A DNA stretch of 42,803 nt from Bacillota bacterium (lineage in GTDB: Bacteria > Bacillota > Sulfobacillia > Symbiobacteriales > ZC4RG38), in contig JAKKUO010000016.1 of NCBI GenBank assembly GCA_021890795.1, positions 1 to 42,803 of the forward strand, given 5' to 3'. The notes under the pieces are model-generated. The model had not been told where the DNA came from. It searched no databases and saw only the letters and a list, made by a program, of their open reading frames with translations. Each line of letters begins with the position of its first letter. Within the stretch, counting starts at the first letter, position 1. Both the position numbers and the translations under genes were made by a program. Positions 15,156-23,407 of this stretch are shown here, in pieces.

Positions 15156-17042
15156 ATGCAACCGTGGCCAAAGGTCCTGCCCTGTGGGGATCAGGCGGCG
15201 CTGGTGCGGCTCGGGGAGGGGGTGGATCCGGAGGTCAACCGGCGGGTCCACCGGCTGGCGGCCGCGCTGGGGCAACGGCGGCACCCTGCGGTGCGGGAGG
15301 TGGTGCCGGGTTACGACAGCCTGCTGGTGGAATACGACCCCCTCCGGCTCCGCTGGGCTGACCTGCTGCGGCTGATCGAGGAGGCGGCGGGGGCGGGGGA
15401 GGATGGGGAAGCCACCGGTCGGGTCGTGGAGATCCCGGTGCTCTACGGCGGCGAGGCCGGCCCGGACCTGCCCTGGGTAGCCGAGCAGACGGGCCTCAGC
15501 CCCGAAGAAGTGATCCGCCGGCACGCGGCGGGCCGGTACCGGGTCTACTGCCTCGGCTTCAGCCCGGGCTTTCCCTACCTGGGCAGCCTGGACCCGGCCC
15601 TCCGGGTCCCCCGGCTGCCGGATCCCCGGCCCCGGGTGCCGGCGGGAAGCGTCGGGATCGCCGGGGACCAGACGGGGATCTACCCCGCGGAGACCCCGGG
15701 GGGCTGGCGGCTCATCGGCCGGACGCCCCTACGGCTCTTTGACCCCTGGCGGGAGGAACCCTTCCTCCTGAGGCCCGGGGACGAGGTGCGGTTTGTCCCG
15801 GTGGACCCGGCGGCCTTCCAGCGCCTCGCCGCGGCCCAGCCGGAGCCGGTCCGCCCCGGGATCCGGGGCTCGGGGGTGGGGCTGCGGATCCTCAGCCCCG
15901 GGCTGATGACCACGGTCCAGGATCTGGGCCGACGGGGCTACCAGGCCTACGGGGTGCCGGTGGCCGGTGCGGTGGACGACTGGGCGCTTCGGGTGGGCAA
16001 CTGGATCCTGGGGAACCGGTCCCGGGCCGCGGGGCTGGAGGTTACCCTGACGGGGCTGGAGGTGGAGTTCACCGGCCCGGTGGCCTTCTGCCTCACCGGG
16101 GCCTCGGCCCCGGCGGAGCTGATTCCCGCCGGCGGCGGATCGCCCCGGCCGGTGCCCGGGTGGACCGCAGTCCTGGCGGGCCCCGGCGACCGGCTGCGGG
16201 TCGGACCTGCGGTCCGGGGCTGCCGGACTTACCTCTGCGTCGCCGGCGGGATCGATGTGCCACCGGTGCTGGGCAGCCGCTCCGAGGACCTCTTCGCGGG
16301 GCTGGGTCCCCTGGGCCGGCCCCTGCAGGCCGGAGACTGGCTGCCGGTAGGCCTGCCCATCCTGCCTCCCGCGGACCTGGCCGGCCGGCGGCTGCCCCCG
16401 GACGGGATCCCCGACTACCCGCCGGAACTCCGGCTCCGGGTGGTGATGGGCCCCCAGGCGGACCGGTTCACCCCGGAGGCGGTGGAGCGGCTGCTCACCG
16501 GCGAGTTCCACGTTGGCCCCCGGTCCAACCGGCAGGCCCTGGAACTGGCGGGGCCTTCCCTGGACCACCGGGACGGGGCGGACATCGTCTCCGAGGGAAA
16601 TCCCCTGGGAGCGATCCAGGTGCCGGCCTCCGGGCGGCCCTTCCTCCTCCTCCGGAACCGGCAGACCCTGGGCGGGTACGCCAAGATCGGGGTGGTGATC
16701 CGGCAGGATGCGGTGGCGGCGGGCCAGCTACCCCCCGGCGGCCGGATCCGGTTCCAGGAGGTAGACCTGGCCGAGGCCCACGCCCTGGCCTGGGCGGAGC
16801 GCCGGCGGCTGGCCCAGGTCCGGCGCTACCTCCTGCAGCAGCCCCTGGTCAGCTTCGCCGGCATGCTCCCGGTGGATCCCCTGCAGCTTTCCGCCGCCGT
16901 GGTGCCGGGCGCTGCCCCAGCCGCCGACCCGGCCGGCGCCGCCGGGCCGGGATCCCCGGAAGGTTCCCCGGCCGGTCCCCGGCACCTCCGCATCCGGGTG
17001 GCGGGGGTGGAGTTCGACGTCTGGGTGGAAGAGGAGGAGTGA
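15156..17042 (+). CDS. Fused 5-oxoprolinase subunits B and C (PxpB-PxpC)
   Basis: A 628-residue fusion. Residues 1-230 are PxpB/KipI (allophanate hydrolase subunit 1-like), with DSLLVEYDP, VEIPVLYGGEAGPDL and YCLGFSPGFPYLGSL. Residues about 245-580 are PxpC/KipA (subunit 2-like), with ILSPGLMTTVQDLGRRGYQA, GVPVAGAVDDWALRVGN, SNRQALELAGP and GGYAKIGVV. With PxpA these form the ATP-dependent 5-oxoprolinase that opens 5-oxoproline to glutamate. The last 45 residues are a Pro/Ala linker and a short beta segment. ATG 15156 is chosen by homology; its ribosome site (GGGGTGAG) is weak. No pxpA is in the window. Kip-type signalling is an alternative, but the B-C fusion favours the enzyme. Confidence 0.88.
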   Translation: MQPWPKVLPCGDQAALVRLGEGVDPEVNRRVHRLAAALGQRRHPAVREVVPGYDSLLVEYDPLRLRWADLLRLIEEAAGAGEDGEATGRVVEIPVLYGGEAGPDLPWVAEQTGLSPEEVIRRHAAGRYRVYCLGFSPGFPYLGSLDPALRVPRLPDPRPRVPAGSVGIAGDQTGIYPAETPGGWRLIGRTPLRLFDPWREEPFLLRPGDEVRFVPVDPAAFQRLAAAQPEPVRPGIRGSGVGLRILSPGLMTTVQDLGRRGYQAYGVPVAGAVDDWALRVGNWILGNRSRAAGLEVTLTGLEVEFTGPVAFCLTGASAPAELIPAGGGSPRPVPGWTAVLAGPGDRLRVGPAVRGCRTYLCVAGGIDVPPVLGSRSEDLFAGLGPLGRPLQAGDWLPVGLPILPPADLAGRRLPPDGIPDYPPELRLRVVMGPQADRFTPEAVERLLTGEFHVGPRSNRQALELAGPSLDHRDGADIVSEGNPLGAIQVPASGRPFLLLRNRQTLGGYAKIGVVIRQDAVAAGQLPPGGRIRFQEVDLAEAHALAWAERRRLAQVRRYLLQQPLVSFAGMLPVDPLQLSAAVVPGAAPAADPAGAAGPGSPEGSPAGPRHLRIRVAGVEFDVWVEEEE

Positions 17043-17059
17043 GGTGGGCCGGTCGCGTG

Positions 17060-17099
17060 GATGAGCCCTTTCTTCAGTCGATGAGCCCCTTCTGCCGGA
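17060..17099. repeat. 20-bp tandem duplication across a stop codon
   Basis: GATGAGCCCTTTCTTC begins at 17060 and GATGAGCCCCTTCTGC at 17080, 14 of 16 identical with a 20-base step. The stop codon of the minus-strand binding-protein gene (17074-17076) sits between the two conserved cores, so the copy beyond the stop duplicates the end of the coding region. Confidence 0.75.
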
Positions 17100-17979
17100 G
17101 GAACTCCCGGGCCACTTCCGCCTCCGACCGGCCCTCCTCGTCCACCAGGTAGTTCAGCTCCCGCATCTCCTCGTCGGAGATCTGGCCGCCCAGGAGGTTC
17201 AGCACCTCTTCCAGCTCCGGGAACTGCTCCAGGGTCTCCAGCCGGACCAGGGGAGCGGCGTTGTAGGGCGGGAAGAAGCCCTTGTCGTCCTCCAGGATGA
17301 CCAGGTTGAACTTCTTCAGCATGCCGTCGGTAGCAAAGGCGTTGATCACCTGGACCTCGCCCTGTTCGATGGCCTTGTACTTGAGGCCGGTCTCCATCGG
17401 GACGACCTGCTTGAACCGGAACCCGTAGGCCTTCTCCAGGCCGGGATAGCCGTCATGCTCCCGGTTGAGGAACTCGTGCTCCACCCCGAGGATGAACTGG
17501 TCCGCGACCCTGGCCAGGTCGGAGTAGGTCCGGATGCCATGCTGCTGGGCCAGCTCCGCCGGCATGGCCAGGGTGTACGTGTTGTTGAGGCCGAAGGGCT
17601 GGGTGAACTTCATGCCCAGCTCCTTCTGCATGCGCTCGTTCACCAGGTCGTAGACCTGGGCCGGGTCGGCGATGGGATCGGTGATCCCGAGGTGGAAGGC
17701 GTAGGCGGTGCCGTCGTACTCCACATACACGTCCAGGTCGCCATTGCGCAGGCCCTTGAAGGTGACGTCGGTGCCGCCGAGGCTCAGCTTCCGTTCCACC
17801 CGGTAGTCGGTCTTAGCCTCGATCAACTGGGCGATCATCTCGCCCAGAATGATGTTCTCTGTGAAGTTCTTCGAACCCACCACGATCGCCCGGTTGCCGC
17901 CGCCAGACGAGCCGCCGCAGCCGGCGAGAGCCACCGCTGCGGCCAGGGTGGCCGCGGCGAGAAGTGCCAGTCTCCGCAC
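17074..17979 (-). CDS. Glycine betaine/choline-type ABC substrate-binding lipoprotein (OpuCC/OsmX family)
   Basis: A 301-residue lipoprotein: short basic start, hydrophobic core and lipobox LAGC (about residues 17-20). The binding domain has the OpuAC/OsmF pattern: VVGSKNFTENIILGEMIAQL, LRNGDLDVYVEYDGTAY, GLNNTYTLAMP and VINAFATDGMLKKFNLVIL. It should capture quaternary amines such as glycine betaine, carnitine or choline outside the membrane. Start is GTG 17979, with GAGGAGG ten bases upstream; the frame is open beyond it but lacks a signal. It is the last gene of the four-gene minus-strand operon and overlaps no neighbour. Confidence 0.93.
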   Translation of the reverse strand: MRRLALLAAATLAAAVALAGCGGSSGGGNRAIVVGSKNFTENIILGEMIAQLIEAKTDYRVERKLSLGGTDVTFKGLRNGDLDVYVEYDGTAYAFHLGITDPIADPAQVYDLVNERMQKELGMKFTQPFGLNNTYTLAMPAELAQQHGIRTYSDLARVADQFILGVEHEFLNREHDGYPGLEKAYGFRFKQVVPMETGLKYKAIEQGEVQVINAFATDGMLKKFNLVILEDDKGFFPPYNAAPLVRLETLEQFPELEEVLNLLGGQISDEEMRELNYLVDEEGRSEAEVAREFLRQKGLID

Positions 17980-17998
17980 TCTCTGCCAACCTCCTCGT

Positions 17999-18670
17999 TC
18001 AGGATTGCGCAGCGCTCCGCTCCACCCGGAGGCCGGGGGAGGTGAGCCGCCGCTCCAGCCAGCTGATCCCTGCATCGGCCAGCACCGCCAGGAGCGCGGC
18101 CGGCACGGCGCCGGCCAGGATCCGGACGTCGCTCACCCGGCGGATGCCGGCAAAGATCTCCTGGCCCAGTCCCCCGGCGCCGATCAGGGAGAGGATGGTC
18201 GCGGTACCAATGGCGATGACCGTGGCCACCCGCACCCCCACCAGCAGCACCGAGAGGGCCAGGGGGAGCTGCACCATCCGTAGGATCTGCCAACGGGTCA
18301 TGCCCATACCCCGGGCGGCCTCCACCAGCGCCGGGTCGACGCTGGTGATGCCCGTGTAGGTGGCCCGGAGGATGGGCATCAGGGTATAGCAGAAGAGCAC
18401 CGCGATGCCCGTCCCCCGCCCCAGGCCGAAGAGGATCATGAGAAACCCCGCCAGGGCCAGGGCCGGCACCGTCTGCAGGGCGCTCGTCACCCAGAGCACC
18501 GGACCCACCAGCCGCCGGAACCGGGCCATCAGCACCCCCACGGGGATCCCCACCAGGAGGCCGAAGCCGACCGCGGCCAGGGAGAGCTGGAGGTGCTCGA
18601 CGGTCAGTTCCAGGAGCCGGTCGGCGTTGGACACCAGGTACGAGCCGAATTCCGAGAGAAACGCCGCCAC
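17999..18670 (-). CDS. Quaternary-amine ABC transporter permease (OpuCD-like)
   Basis: A 223-residue membrane protein with five or six hydrophobic segments and the permease loop VEAARGMGMTRWQILRMVQLP (from about residue 115). It resembles the second permease of OpuC/OpuB/YehY systems (SALQTVPALALAGFLM). GTG start 18670 has only a weak purine stretch upstream. The 84-base gap to the previous gene is filled almost entirely by a four-copy tandem repeat, unlike the tight spacing elsewhere in this operon. Confidence 0.9.
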   Translation of the reverse strand: MAAFLSEFGSYLVSNADRLLELTVEHLQLSLAAVGFGLLVGIPVGVLMARFRRLVGPVLWVTSALQTVPALALAGFLMILFGLGRGTGIAVLFCYTLMPILRATYTGITSVDPALVEAARGMGMTRWQILRMVQLPLALSVLLVGVRVATVIAIGTATILSLIGAGGLGQEIFAGIRRVSDVRILAGAVPAALLAVLADAGISWLERRLTSPGLRVERSAAQS

Positions 18671-18686
18671 TTGTCTTTCACCCCCC

Positions 18687-18766
18687 GTGCGGCTTCAGAC
18701 CCGGGTGTGCGGCTTCCGACCCGTCTGTGCCACGTCAGACCTGTACTTGCCGCTTCAGACCCGGAT
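18687..18766. repeat. Four-copy 20-bp tandem repeat between permease genes
   Basis: Four consecutive 20-base units start at 18687, 18707, 18727 and 18747; consensus GTGCGGCTTCAGACCCGGNT. Read on the coding (minus) strand each contains CGGGTC followed by TGA or a variant, and the unit at 18747-18766 holds the real stop (18755-18757) of the upstream permease. The other three are copies of that gene end. The exact 20-base period puts all units on the same helix face. Confidence 0.9.
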
Positions 18767-19408
18767 GCCCCGGGGCGTCACCGCCCGCTCCAGCCGGCCG
18801 AGAGCCCAGTCAGCCAGGATGGCCAGGAGGGTGACGGGGACGCCGCCGGCGATGATGTGGCCGGCGGAGACCGTGGCAAACCCGGTCAGGATCAGATCCC
18901 CCAGGCCGCCGGCGCCCACGTAAGCCGCCAGGGTGGCCCAGCCGATGATGAGCACCGTCGCGACCCGGATGCCGCTCATGATCACCCGGAAGGCCAGGGG
19001 CAGTTCCACCAGGAAGAGGAGCTGCCACGAGGTCATCCCCATGCCCCGGCCGGCCTCGATCAGGGCAGGATCCACAGCCCGCAGGCCGGTGTAGGTGTTC
19101 CGGAGGATCGGCAGCAGGGCGTAGAGGAAGAGGGCGGCCATCGCCGGCAGCCGGCCGATACCCAGCAGCGGGATCATGAAGGCCAGCAGGGCCAGGCTGG
19201 GCAGGGTCTGCAGGACACCGACCAGGTTCATCACCGGCTCCGCCAGCCGCCGGGCCCGGGTGAGGACGATCCCCAGGGGAACCGCCACCAGGGTCGCGGC
19301 CAGGACCGGCACCACCGAGAGGTAGATGTGCTGCCCGGTCTGGACCCAGACGGCCCGGTGGACCGCCGGGTCGCTCAGCACCCGCAGCACCCGCTCCCAC
19401 TCGTTCAT
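18755..19408 (-). CDS. Quaternary-amine ABC transporter permease (OpuCB-like)
   Basis: A 217-residue membrane protein with about five hydrophobic segments, the LQTLPSLALLAFMIPLLGIG segment typical of OpuCB-type permeases and the coupling loop ALIEAGRGMGMTSWQLLFLV (about residues 122-141). Its ATG overlaps the stop of the ATPase gene in an ATGA arrangement (19405-19408), so translation is coupled. The C-terminus (TPRGIRV) is encoded by the first unit of a tandem repeat. Confidence 0.92.
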   Translation of the reverse strand: MNEWERVLRVLSDPAVHRAVWVQTGQHIYLSVVPVLAATLVAVPLGIVLTRARRLAEPVMNLVGVLQTLPSLALLAFMIPLLGIGRLPAMAALFLYALLPILRNTYTGLRAVDPALIEAGRGMGMTSWQLLFLVELPLAFRVIMSGIRVATVLIIGWATLAAYVGAGGLGDLILTGFATVSAGHIIAGGVPVTLLAILADWALGRLERAVTPRGIRV

Positions 19409-20559
19409 GCCGATACCCCCTGGCTGCTGCCGCCCGTACTGCCGTTTGGCCAGCCCTCCCGGGAGAGGAGGTCCACCAGGGTGGTGCGGGTGATGAGCCC
19501 CACCAGCCGGCGCTCCCGGTCCACCACCGGCAGGTGGTCCAGGCGCTCCACGAACATCCGCTGCAGGGCCTCGGTGACCGGTGCCCCCACCTCAACGCAG
19601 GCCGGCTCCCCGGACATGATCTCCCCCAGGGTCCGGGCCCGGTCCCGGTGCTGCTGGATCTCTCGAGCCGTCACCACCCCCAGGAGCCGGTTCTCCTCGT
19701 CCACCACCACCACCGAGTCGACCCGCTTCTGCCGCATGAGCTGGACGGCTTCCGCCAGTCCCTTGTTGGGTCCGGCGGTGACCGGCCGGCGGATCATCAG
19801 CTCCTCCACCGGGGTGGCCCCCACCGCTGCGGCCATCCGCTCCCGGCCGATGAAGGCCGCGACGAAGTCGTTGGCGGGGTGGCGGAGGAGGTCTTCCGGC
19901 GACCCGTCCTGGACGACCTCTCCGTCCTTCATGAGGACGATCCGGTCCGCCAGCTTCAGGGCCTCGTCCATGTCGTGGGTGACGAAGAGGATGGTCTTGT
20001 GGAGCTTGGACTGGAGCTTTTTCAGCTCGTCCTGGAGGGCTTCCCGGGTGATGGGGTCCAGGGCGCCGAAGGGCTCATCCATCAGGATCAGGTCCGGCTC
20101 CGCCGCCAGAGCCCGGAGCACCCCCACCCGCTGCTGCTGGCCGCCGGAGAGCTCCCGGGGGTACCGGTGCCGGTACTGGTCCGGGTCGAGGCCCACCAGG
20201 GGCAGCAGTTCCTCCACCCGGCGCCGGCACCGCTCCTTGTCCCAGCCCAGCAACCGGGGCACGAGGGTGATGTTCTCCTCGATGGTCATGTGGGGGAAGA
20301 GGCCGATCTGCTGGATCACGTAGCCGATCCGGCGCCGGAGCTGGACCGGGTCGACCTTCATGATGTCCTGGCCGTCCACGTAGATGGTGCCCCGGGTGGG
20401 CTCCACCAGCCGGTTGACCATCTTCAGGGTGGTGGTCTTGCCGCAGCCGCTGGGGCCGATCAGGCAGACAAACTCCCCCTTGCGGATCTCCAGGTTGAGG
20501 TTCTTCACCGCCCGGGTGCCGTCGGGGTATTCCTTGGTCACCTCTTCGAAGCGGATCAC
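19405..20559 (-). CDS. Quaternary-amine ABC transporter ATPase with CBS domains (OpuCA-like)
   Basis: A 384-residue ATPase: Walker A GPSGCGKTT (about residues 37-45), Q-loop YVIQQIGLFP, signature LSGGQQQR (about 139-146), Walker B LILMDEPFGALD and switch FVTHDMDEA. Two CBS repeats follow (about 255-375: VVVVDEENRLLGVVTAREI; HLPVVDRERRLVGLITRTTL). CBS pairs gate OpuA-type transporters by ionic strength or nucleotide. GTG 20559 has AGGAGGGG nine bases upstream; the open frame continues 35 codons further with no ribosome site. It is the first gene of the operon and follows a clear promoter. Confidence 0.94.
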   Translation of the reverse strand: MIRFEEVTKEYPDGTRAVKNLNLEIRKGEFVCLIGPSGCGKTTTLKMVNRLVEPTRGTIYVDGQDIMKVDPVQLRRRIGYVIQQIGLFPHMTIEENITLVPRLLGWDKERCRRRVEELLPLVGLDPDQYRHRYPRELSGGQQQRVGVLRALAAEPDLILMDEPFGALDPITREALQDELKKLQSKLHKTILFVTHDMDEALKLADRIVLMKDGEVVQDGSPEDLLRHPANDFVAAFIGRERMAAAVGATPVEELMIRRPVTAGPNKGLAEAVQLMRQKRVDSVVVVDEENRLLGVVTAREIQQHRDRARTLGEIMSGEPACVEVGAPVTEALQRMFVERLDHLPVVDRERRLVGLITRTTLVDLLSREGWPNGSTGGSSQGVSA

Positions 20560-20658
20560 CCTGCTGGACCCCTCCTTTTCGATCGAATTTCCGTTCACAT
20601 CTCGACCCCAAAGAAGGCGAGCCGGCGCGGCCGGCCCGGGGGTCCCACTGCCTCTTGG

Positions 20659-20706
20659 TGACAACCGACAACTTTAATGATAGATATACAGGTTGTCAGA
20701 TGTCAA
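20659..20706 (-). promoter_or_regulatory. Promoter and palindromic operator of the OpuC-like operon
   Basis: On the minus strand TTGACA (20701-20706) and TATCAT (20677-20682) are 18 bases apart, a good SigA-type promoter in a locally AT-rich stretch. Inverted arms TGACAACC (20659-20666) and GGTTGTCA (20691-20698) lie beside the -10 and inside the spacer. Further GACAAC (20667-20672) and GTCAACC (20702-20708) copies are present. A repressor bound here would block the promoter. Regulator unknown; MarR-like GbsR/OpcR proteins do this job in Bacillus. The leader is about 110 bases. Confidence 0.75.
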
Positions 20707-20799
20707 CCCACGGCGGAAAAGTTCATTGATTTTCATGCAAATGGAATACTTTCTGGATAATCTACGATCCCGAATGTCCGTCCACCTTGGCCGGGGAAT

Positions 20800-20832
20800 G
20801 AAAACCGCCCCCTGCCATTTGGCAGGGGGCGG
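20800..20832 (-). terminator. Terminator of the nitric oxide reductase gene
   Basis: A perfect 12-bp stem CCGCCCCCTGCC/GGCAGGGGGCGG (20805-20816/20821-20832), loop of four, followed on the minus strand by TTTTC. It lies about 65 bases past the stop of the reductase gene. Confidence 0.9.
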
Positions 20833-20896
20833 CGAGTGCTGAGGGAGGCGGCTGTGCCGGCTGCCCCGCACGCGGGCAGCGGGGCGTGGCGACGGC

Positions 20897-23203
20897 CTAG
20901 CCCCGGTGTCCGGCCGCCCGGGCCGGGGCAGCTTCGGAGGGCTGCTCCCCGGGCAGGGCCACCGGGCGCAGGTGCCGGAGCCCCCGGACTACCAGGAGCA
21001 GCAGAGGCAGGATGCCCAGGGCGATGAAGATGGAGTCCGGCACAATCCGGAGCCAGAGGAGCAGCCGCACCTCCGGCCGGGTGTAGAACTCCGGCAGCCG
21101 GGCGGTCCAGTAGCCGCCTTCGATGGCCTGCTGCAGCTGCAGGAAGCCCACCGGCAGGAGGGTGATGAGGATCATCCCCATCAGGCCGATGTTCAGGCCC
21201 CAGAAGGAGAGGTTCACCAGCCGCTCGGACCAGGCCTCGGGCCGGACGATGTTCCGGAGCACGTAGAGCAGCAGGGCAACGGCCAGGAAGCCGTAGACCC
21301 CGGCAAGGGCCGCGTGGCCGTGGGTGGGGGTGAGCCAGGTGCCGTGCTCGAAGTAGTTGACCGCGGGCAGGTTGATCAGGAAGCCCAGGATGCCGGCGCC
21401 GAAGAGGTTCCACAGGGCCACCGCGATGAGGAACCGGAAGGTGCCCTTGTAGGGGAAGCTCCTGCCGGCCTGCTCCAGCAGCCGGTACTGGCCGTGGGCC
21501 TCCAGGATCAGCAGGGTGAGGGGAATGACCTCCATCGCGCTGAAGACGCTGCCCAGGGCCAGCCACAGCTCCGGCCCGCCGGTGAAGTAGTAGTGGTGGC
21601 CGGTGCCGACCACGCCGCTGGCCAGGAGCAGGATCAGCTGGAAGTAGACGGCCCGGAGGACGCTCTCCCGGCGAACGAGCCCCATGCCGGTGAGCAGGTT
21701 GGCGATCACCACCACGGTGAAGACCTCAAAGAAGCCCTCGACCCAGAGGTGGATCACCCACCAGCGCCAGTAGTCGGCGATGGTGACGTGGCTGTCGGGC
21801 CGGATCATCAGCCCGGCCATGTAGAACATGACGATGCCGATGCTGCTGTACAGGAGCAGGTGGGTGAGCCCGCCCCGGTCTCCCTCCCGGGCCAGCCCCT
21901 TCCGAAGCCCCCGGTAGACCAGGGCCAGCCAGACAACGAGCCCGCCGGTCAGCAGGAGCTGCCAGATGCGACCCAGCTCCAGGTACTCCCAGCCCTGCTG
22001 GCCCAGGAGCCAGTTGTACTGGGGGTTCAGCTTCCCCATGACCCCCAGCCACTGGCCGGCCAGGGAGCCGACCACCACCACCGCCAGGGCCCCCAGCAAG
22101 AGGTACGCCAGCCGGTGCTGTCCCCGGGGCTCCTCGCCGCTGATCTGGGGGGCCAGGTAGAGGCCGGTGGCCACCCAGGCGGTGGCGATCCAGAAGATGG
22201 CCAGCTGCACGTGCCAGGACCGGGCGACGCTGAAGGGCAGGATCGGGTTCAGGTCCAGCCCCCAGAAGTCCGGGGCGGAGTACTGGTGGGCCATGTAGCC
22301 GCCCATCAGGGACTGGAGCAGGAAGAGCGCCACCACCACCAGGAGGTAGAGGCCGGTCGCCCGCTGGGTCGGGGTGATGGTCTGGGGCAGCTCCACCTGG
22401 GGGATGCGCTCCACGGGCTCCATCTCCAGCTGGTAGCGGTGCTGGAGGTAAAGGACTACCGCCAGCCCCAGGATGAAGATGGCCACGCTGACCGCGCTCC
22501 AGACCACCGAACCGGCGGTGACGGTATTCCCCGCCTCCGGATCGTACGGCCAGTTGTTGGTGTAGGAGTAAACCTCACCGGGACGGCGGGCGGCGCTCAG
22601 CCACCCGGTCCAGAAGAAGTAGTGGGCCAGGGCCTCCCGGGGCCGGCTGCCGTCCGGCGCCGTGGCGGGCACCAGGCCCGGGGGCAGGGTGCCGTCGGCC
22701 GCACCCTGTTCGAACGCCTCGTGGTAGTAGTCGACAAGCCGCTCCAGGGCCGCTGCCTGGCCGGCGGTGAGGGTCAGGGTGCCGGTGGCCGGGTCGTAGC
22801 GGTTCGCCGTCAGCTCCTGGCGGACCTGCTCGGCGACGGCGGCCCGCTGTTCGTCCTCAAGCTCGGCAAAGGGGCGCCCGAAGCGCTCCTGGGCGTAGTA
22901 ATCCTGCATGAACCGGGCGGTGAGGTGCAGGGCTTCGGCGGTGAAGTCCGGGCCCTTGTACGACCCGTGGCCCAGGATCGAGCCGTATTGCATCAGGCCG
23001 TAGCCCAGGAAGGCCTGCTGGCCGGCCAGGATGCTCTCCCGGGTGGCCAGCACGTTGCCCTGGGGGTCCACCACCCGCTCGGGCAGGGGCGGGGCCTTAC
23101 GGTACGTCTGCAGCCCGGCCACGAGGAGCACCAGGAGGCTGAGGACCAGGGTGACGGCCAGCCCCCACTTCCACCGGCCGGAGTTGCCCGTCTCGGGTCG
23201 CAT
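20897..23203 (-). CDS. norZ: Quinol-dependent nitric oxide reductase (qNOR)
   Basis: A 768-residue single-subunit reductase, 2 NO to N2O with electrons from quinol. A membrane anchor (about residues 12-32) and a long extracellular domain with no CxxCH haem c site (to about residue 225) are typical of qNOR rather than cNOR. The 12-helix haem-copper oxidase core follows. It includes WWVIHLWVEGFFEVF (about 482-496, His ligands and the glutamates near FeB), GVVGTGHHYYFTG (about 530) and THGHAALAGVYGFLA (about 625). Start is ATG 23203: GGAGGG is six bases upstream, whereas ATG 23209 abuts it. Single gene with its own promoter and terminator. Role may be denitrification or NO detoxification; no nirK/nirS or nosZ is nearby. 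Confidence 0.95.
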   Translation of the reverse strand: MRPETGNSGRWKWGLAVTLVLSLLVLLVAGLQTYRKAPPLPERVVDPQGNVLATRESILAGQQAFLGYGLMQYGSILGHGSYKGPDFTAEALHLTARFMQDYYAQERFGRPFAELEDEQRAAVAEQVRQELTANRYDPATGTLTLTAGQAAALERLVDYYHEAFEQGAADGTLPPGLVPATAPDGSRPREALAHYFFWTGWLSAARRPGEVYSYTNNWPYDPEAGNTVTAGSVVWSAVSVAIFILGLAVVLYLQHRYQLEMEPVERIPQVELPQTITPTQRATGLYLLVVVALFLLQSLMGGYMAHQYSAPDFWGLDLNPILPFSVARSWHVQLAIFWIATAWVATGLYLAPQISGEEPRGQHRLAYLLLGALAVVVVGSLAGQWLGVMGKLNPQYNWLLGQQGWEYLELGRIWQLLLTGGLVVWLALVYRGLRKGLAREGDRGGLTHLLLYSSIGIVMFYMAGLMIRPDSHVTIADYWRWWVIHLWVEGFFEVFTVVVIANLLTGMGLVRRESVLRAVYFQLILLLASGVVGTGHHYYFTGGPELWLALGSVFSAMEVIPLTLLILEAHGQYRLLEQAGRSFPYKGTFRFLIAVALWNLFGAGILGFLINLPAVNYFEHGTWLTPTHGHAALAGVYGFLAVALLLYVLRNIVRPEAWSERLVNLSFWGLNIGLMGMILITLLPVGFLQLQQAIEGGYWTARLPEFYTRPEVRLLLWLRIVPDSIFIALGILPLLLLVVRGLRHLRPVALPGEQPSEAAPARAAGHRG

Positions 23204-23240
23204 GCTCATCCCTCCCTGTCAGGGCAGGTTTTCGCTTCCC

Positions 23241-23283
23241 AGGATAGGCAGGGAGCCCGGCCGGGTTGGTGACGGATCTCACA
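23241..23283 (-). promoter_or_regulatory. qNOR promoter with Crp/Fnr-type site
   Basis: GGTGACGGATCTCACA (23268-23283) is a near-match to the Crp-type palindrome TGTGA-N6-TCACA. On the minus strand a TATCCT -10 lies at 23246-23241, placing transcription start near 23234 and the palindrome centre at about -41.5. That is the classical position for activators that replace a -35 box; no -35 hexamer is visible. The regulator is not in the window. Confidence 0.55.
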
Positions 23284-23299
23284 AGCCGCCCCGGACAAG

Positions 23300-23337
23300 G
23301 CAAAACCGGTCCGGCGCCCTAGGGCGTCGGACCGGTT
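23300..23337 (-). terminator. Terminator of the gamma-glutamyltransferase operon
   Basis: A 17-bp stem AACCGGTCCGGCGCCCT (23304-23320)/AGGGCGTCGGACCGGTT (23321-23337) with one mismatch, followed on the minus strand by TTTTGCC. It separates the five-gene operon from the qNOR promoter. Confidence 0.85.
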
Positions 23338-23407
23338 GACCGGACGGAGGCCGTGACGAAGGTACCATAGGTCCGTGGACAGACTGCCGGGATCTGCCAC
23401 GGAGGTA

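Noticed and set aside
20717-20745. Possible Fnr box TTGATTTTCATGCAA upstream of the compatible-solute operon
   Set aside because: The second half-site matches poorly, and it lies beyond the operon's -35 with no supporting context.
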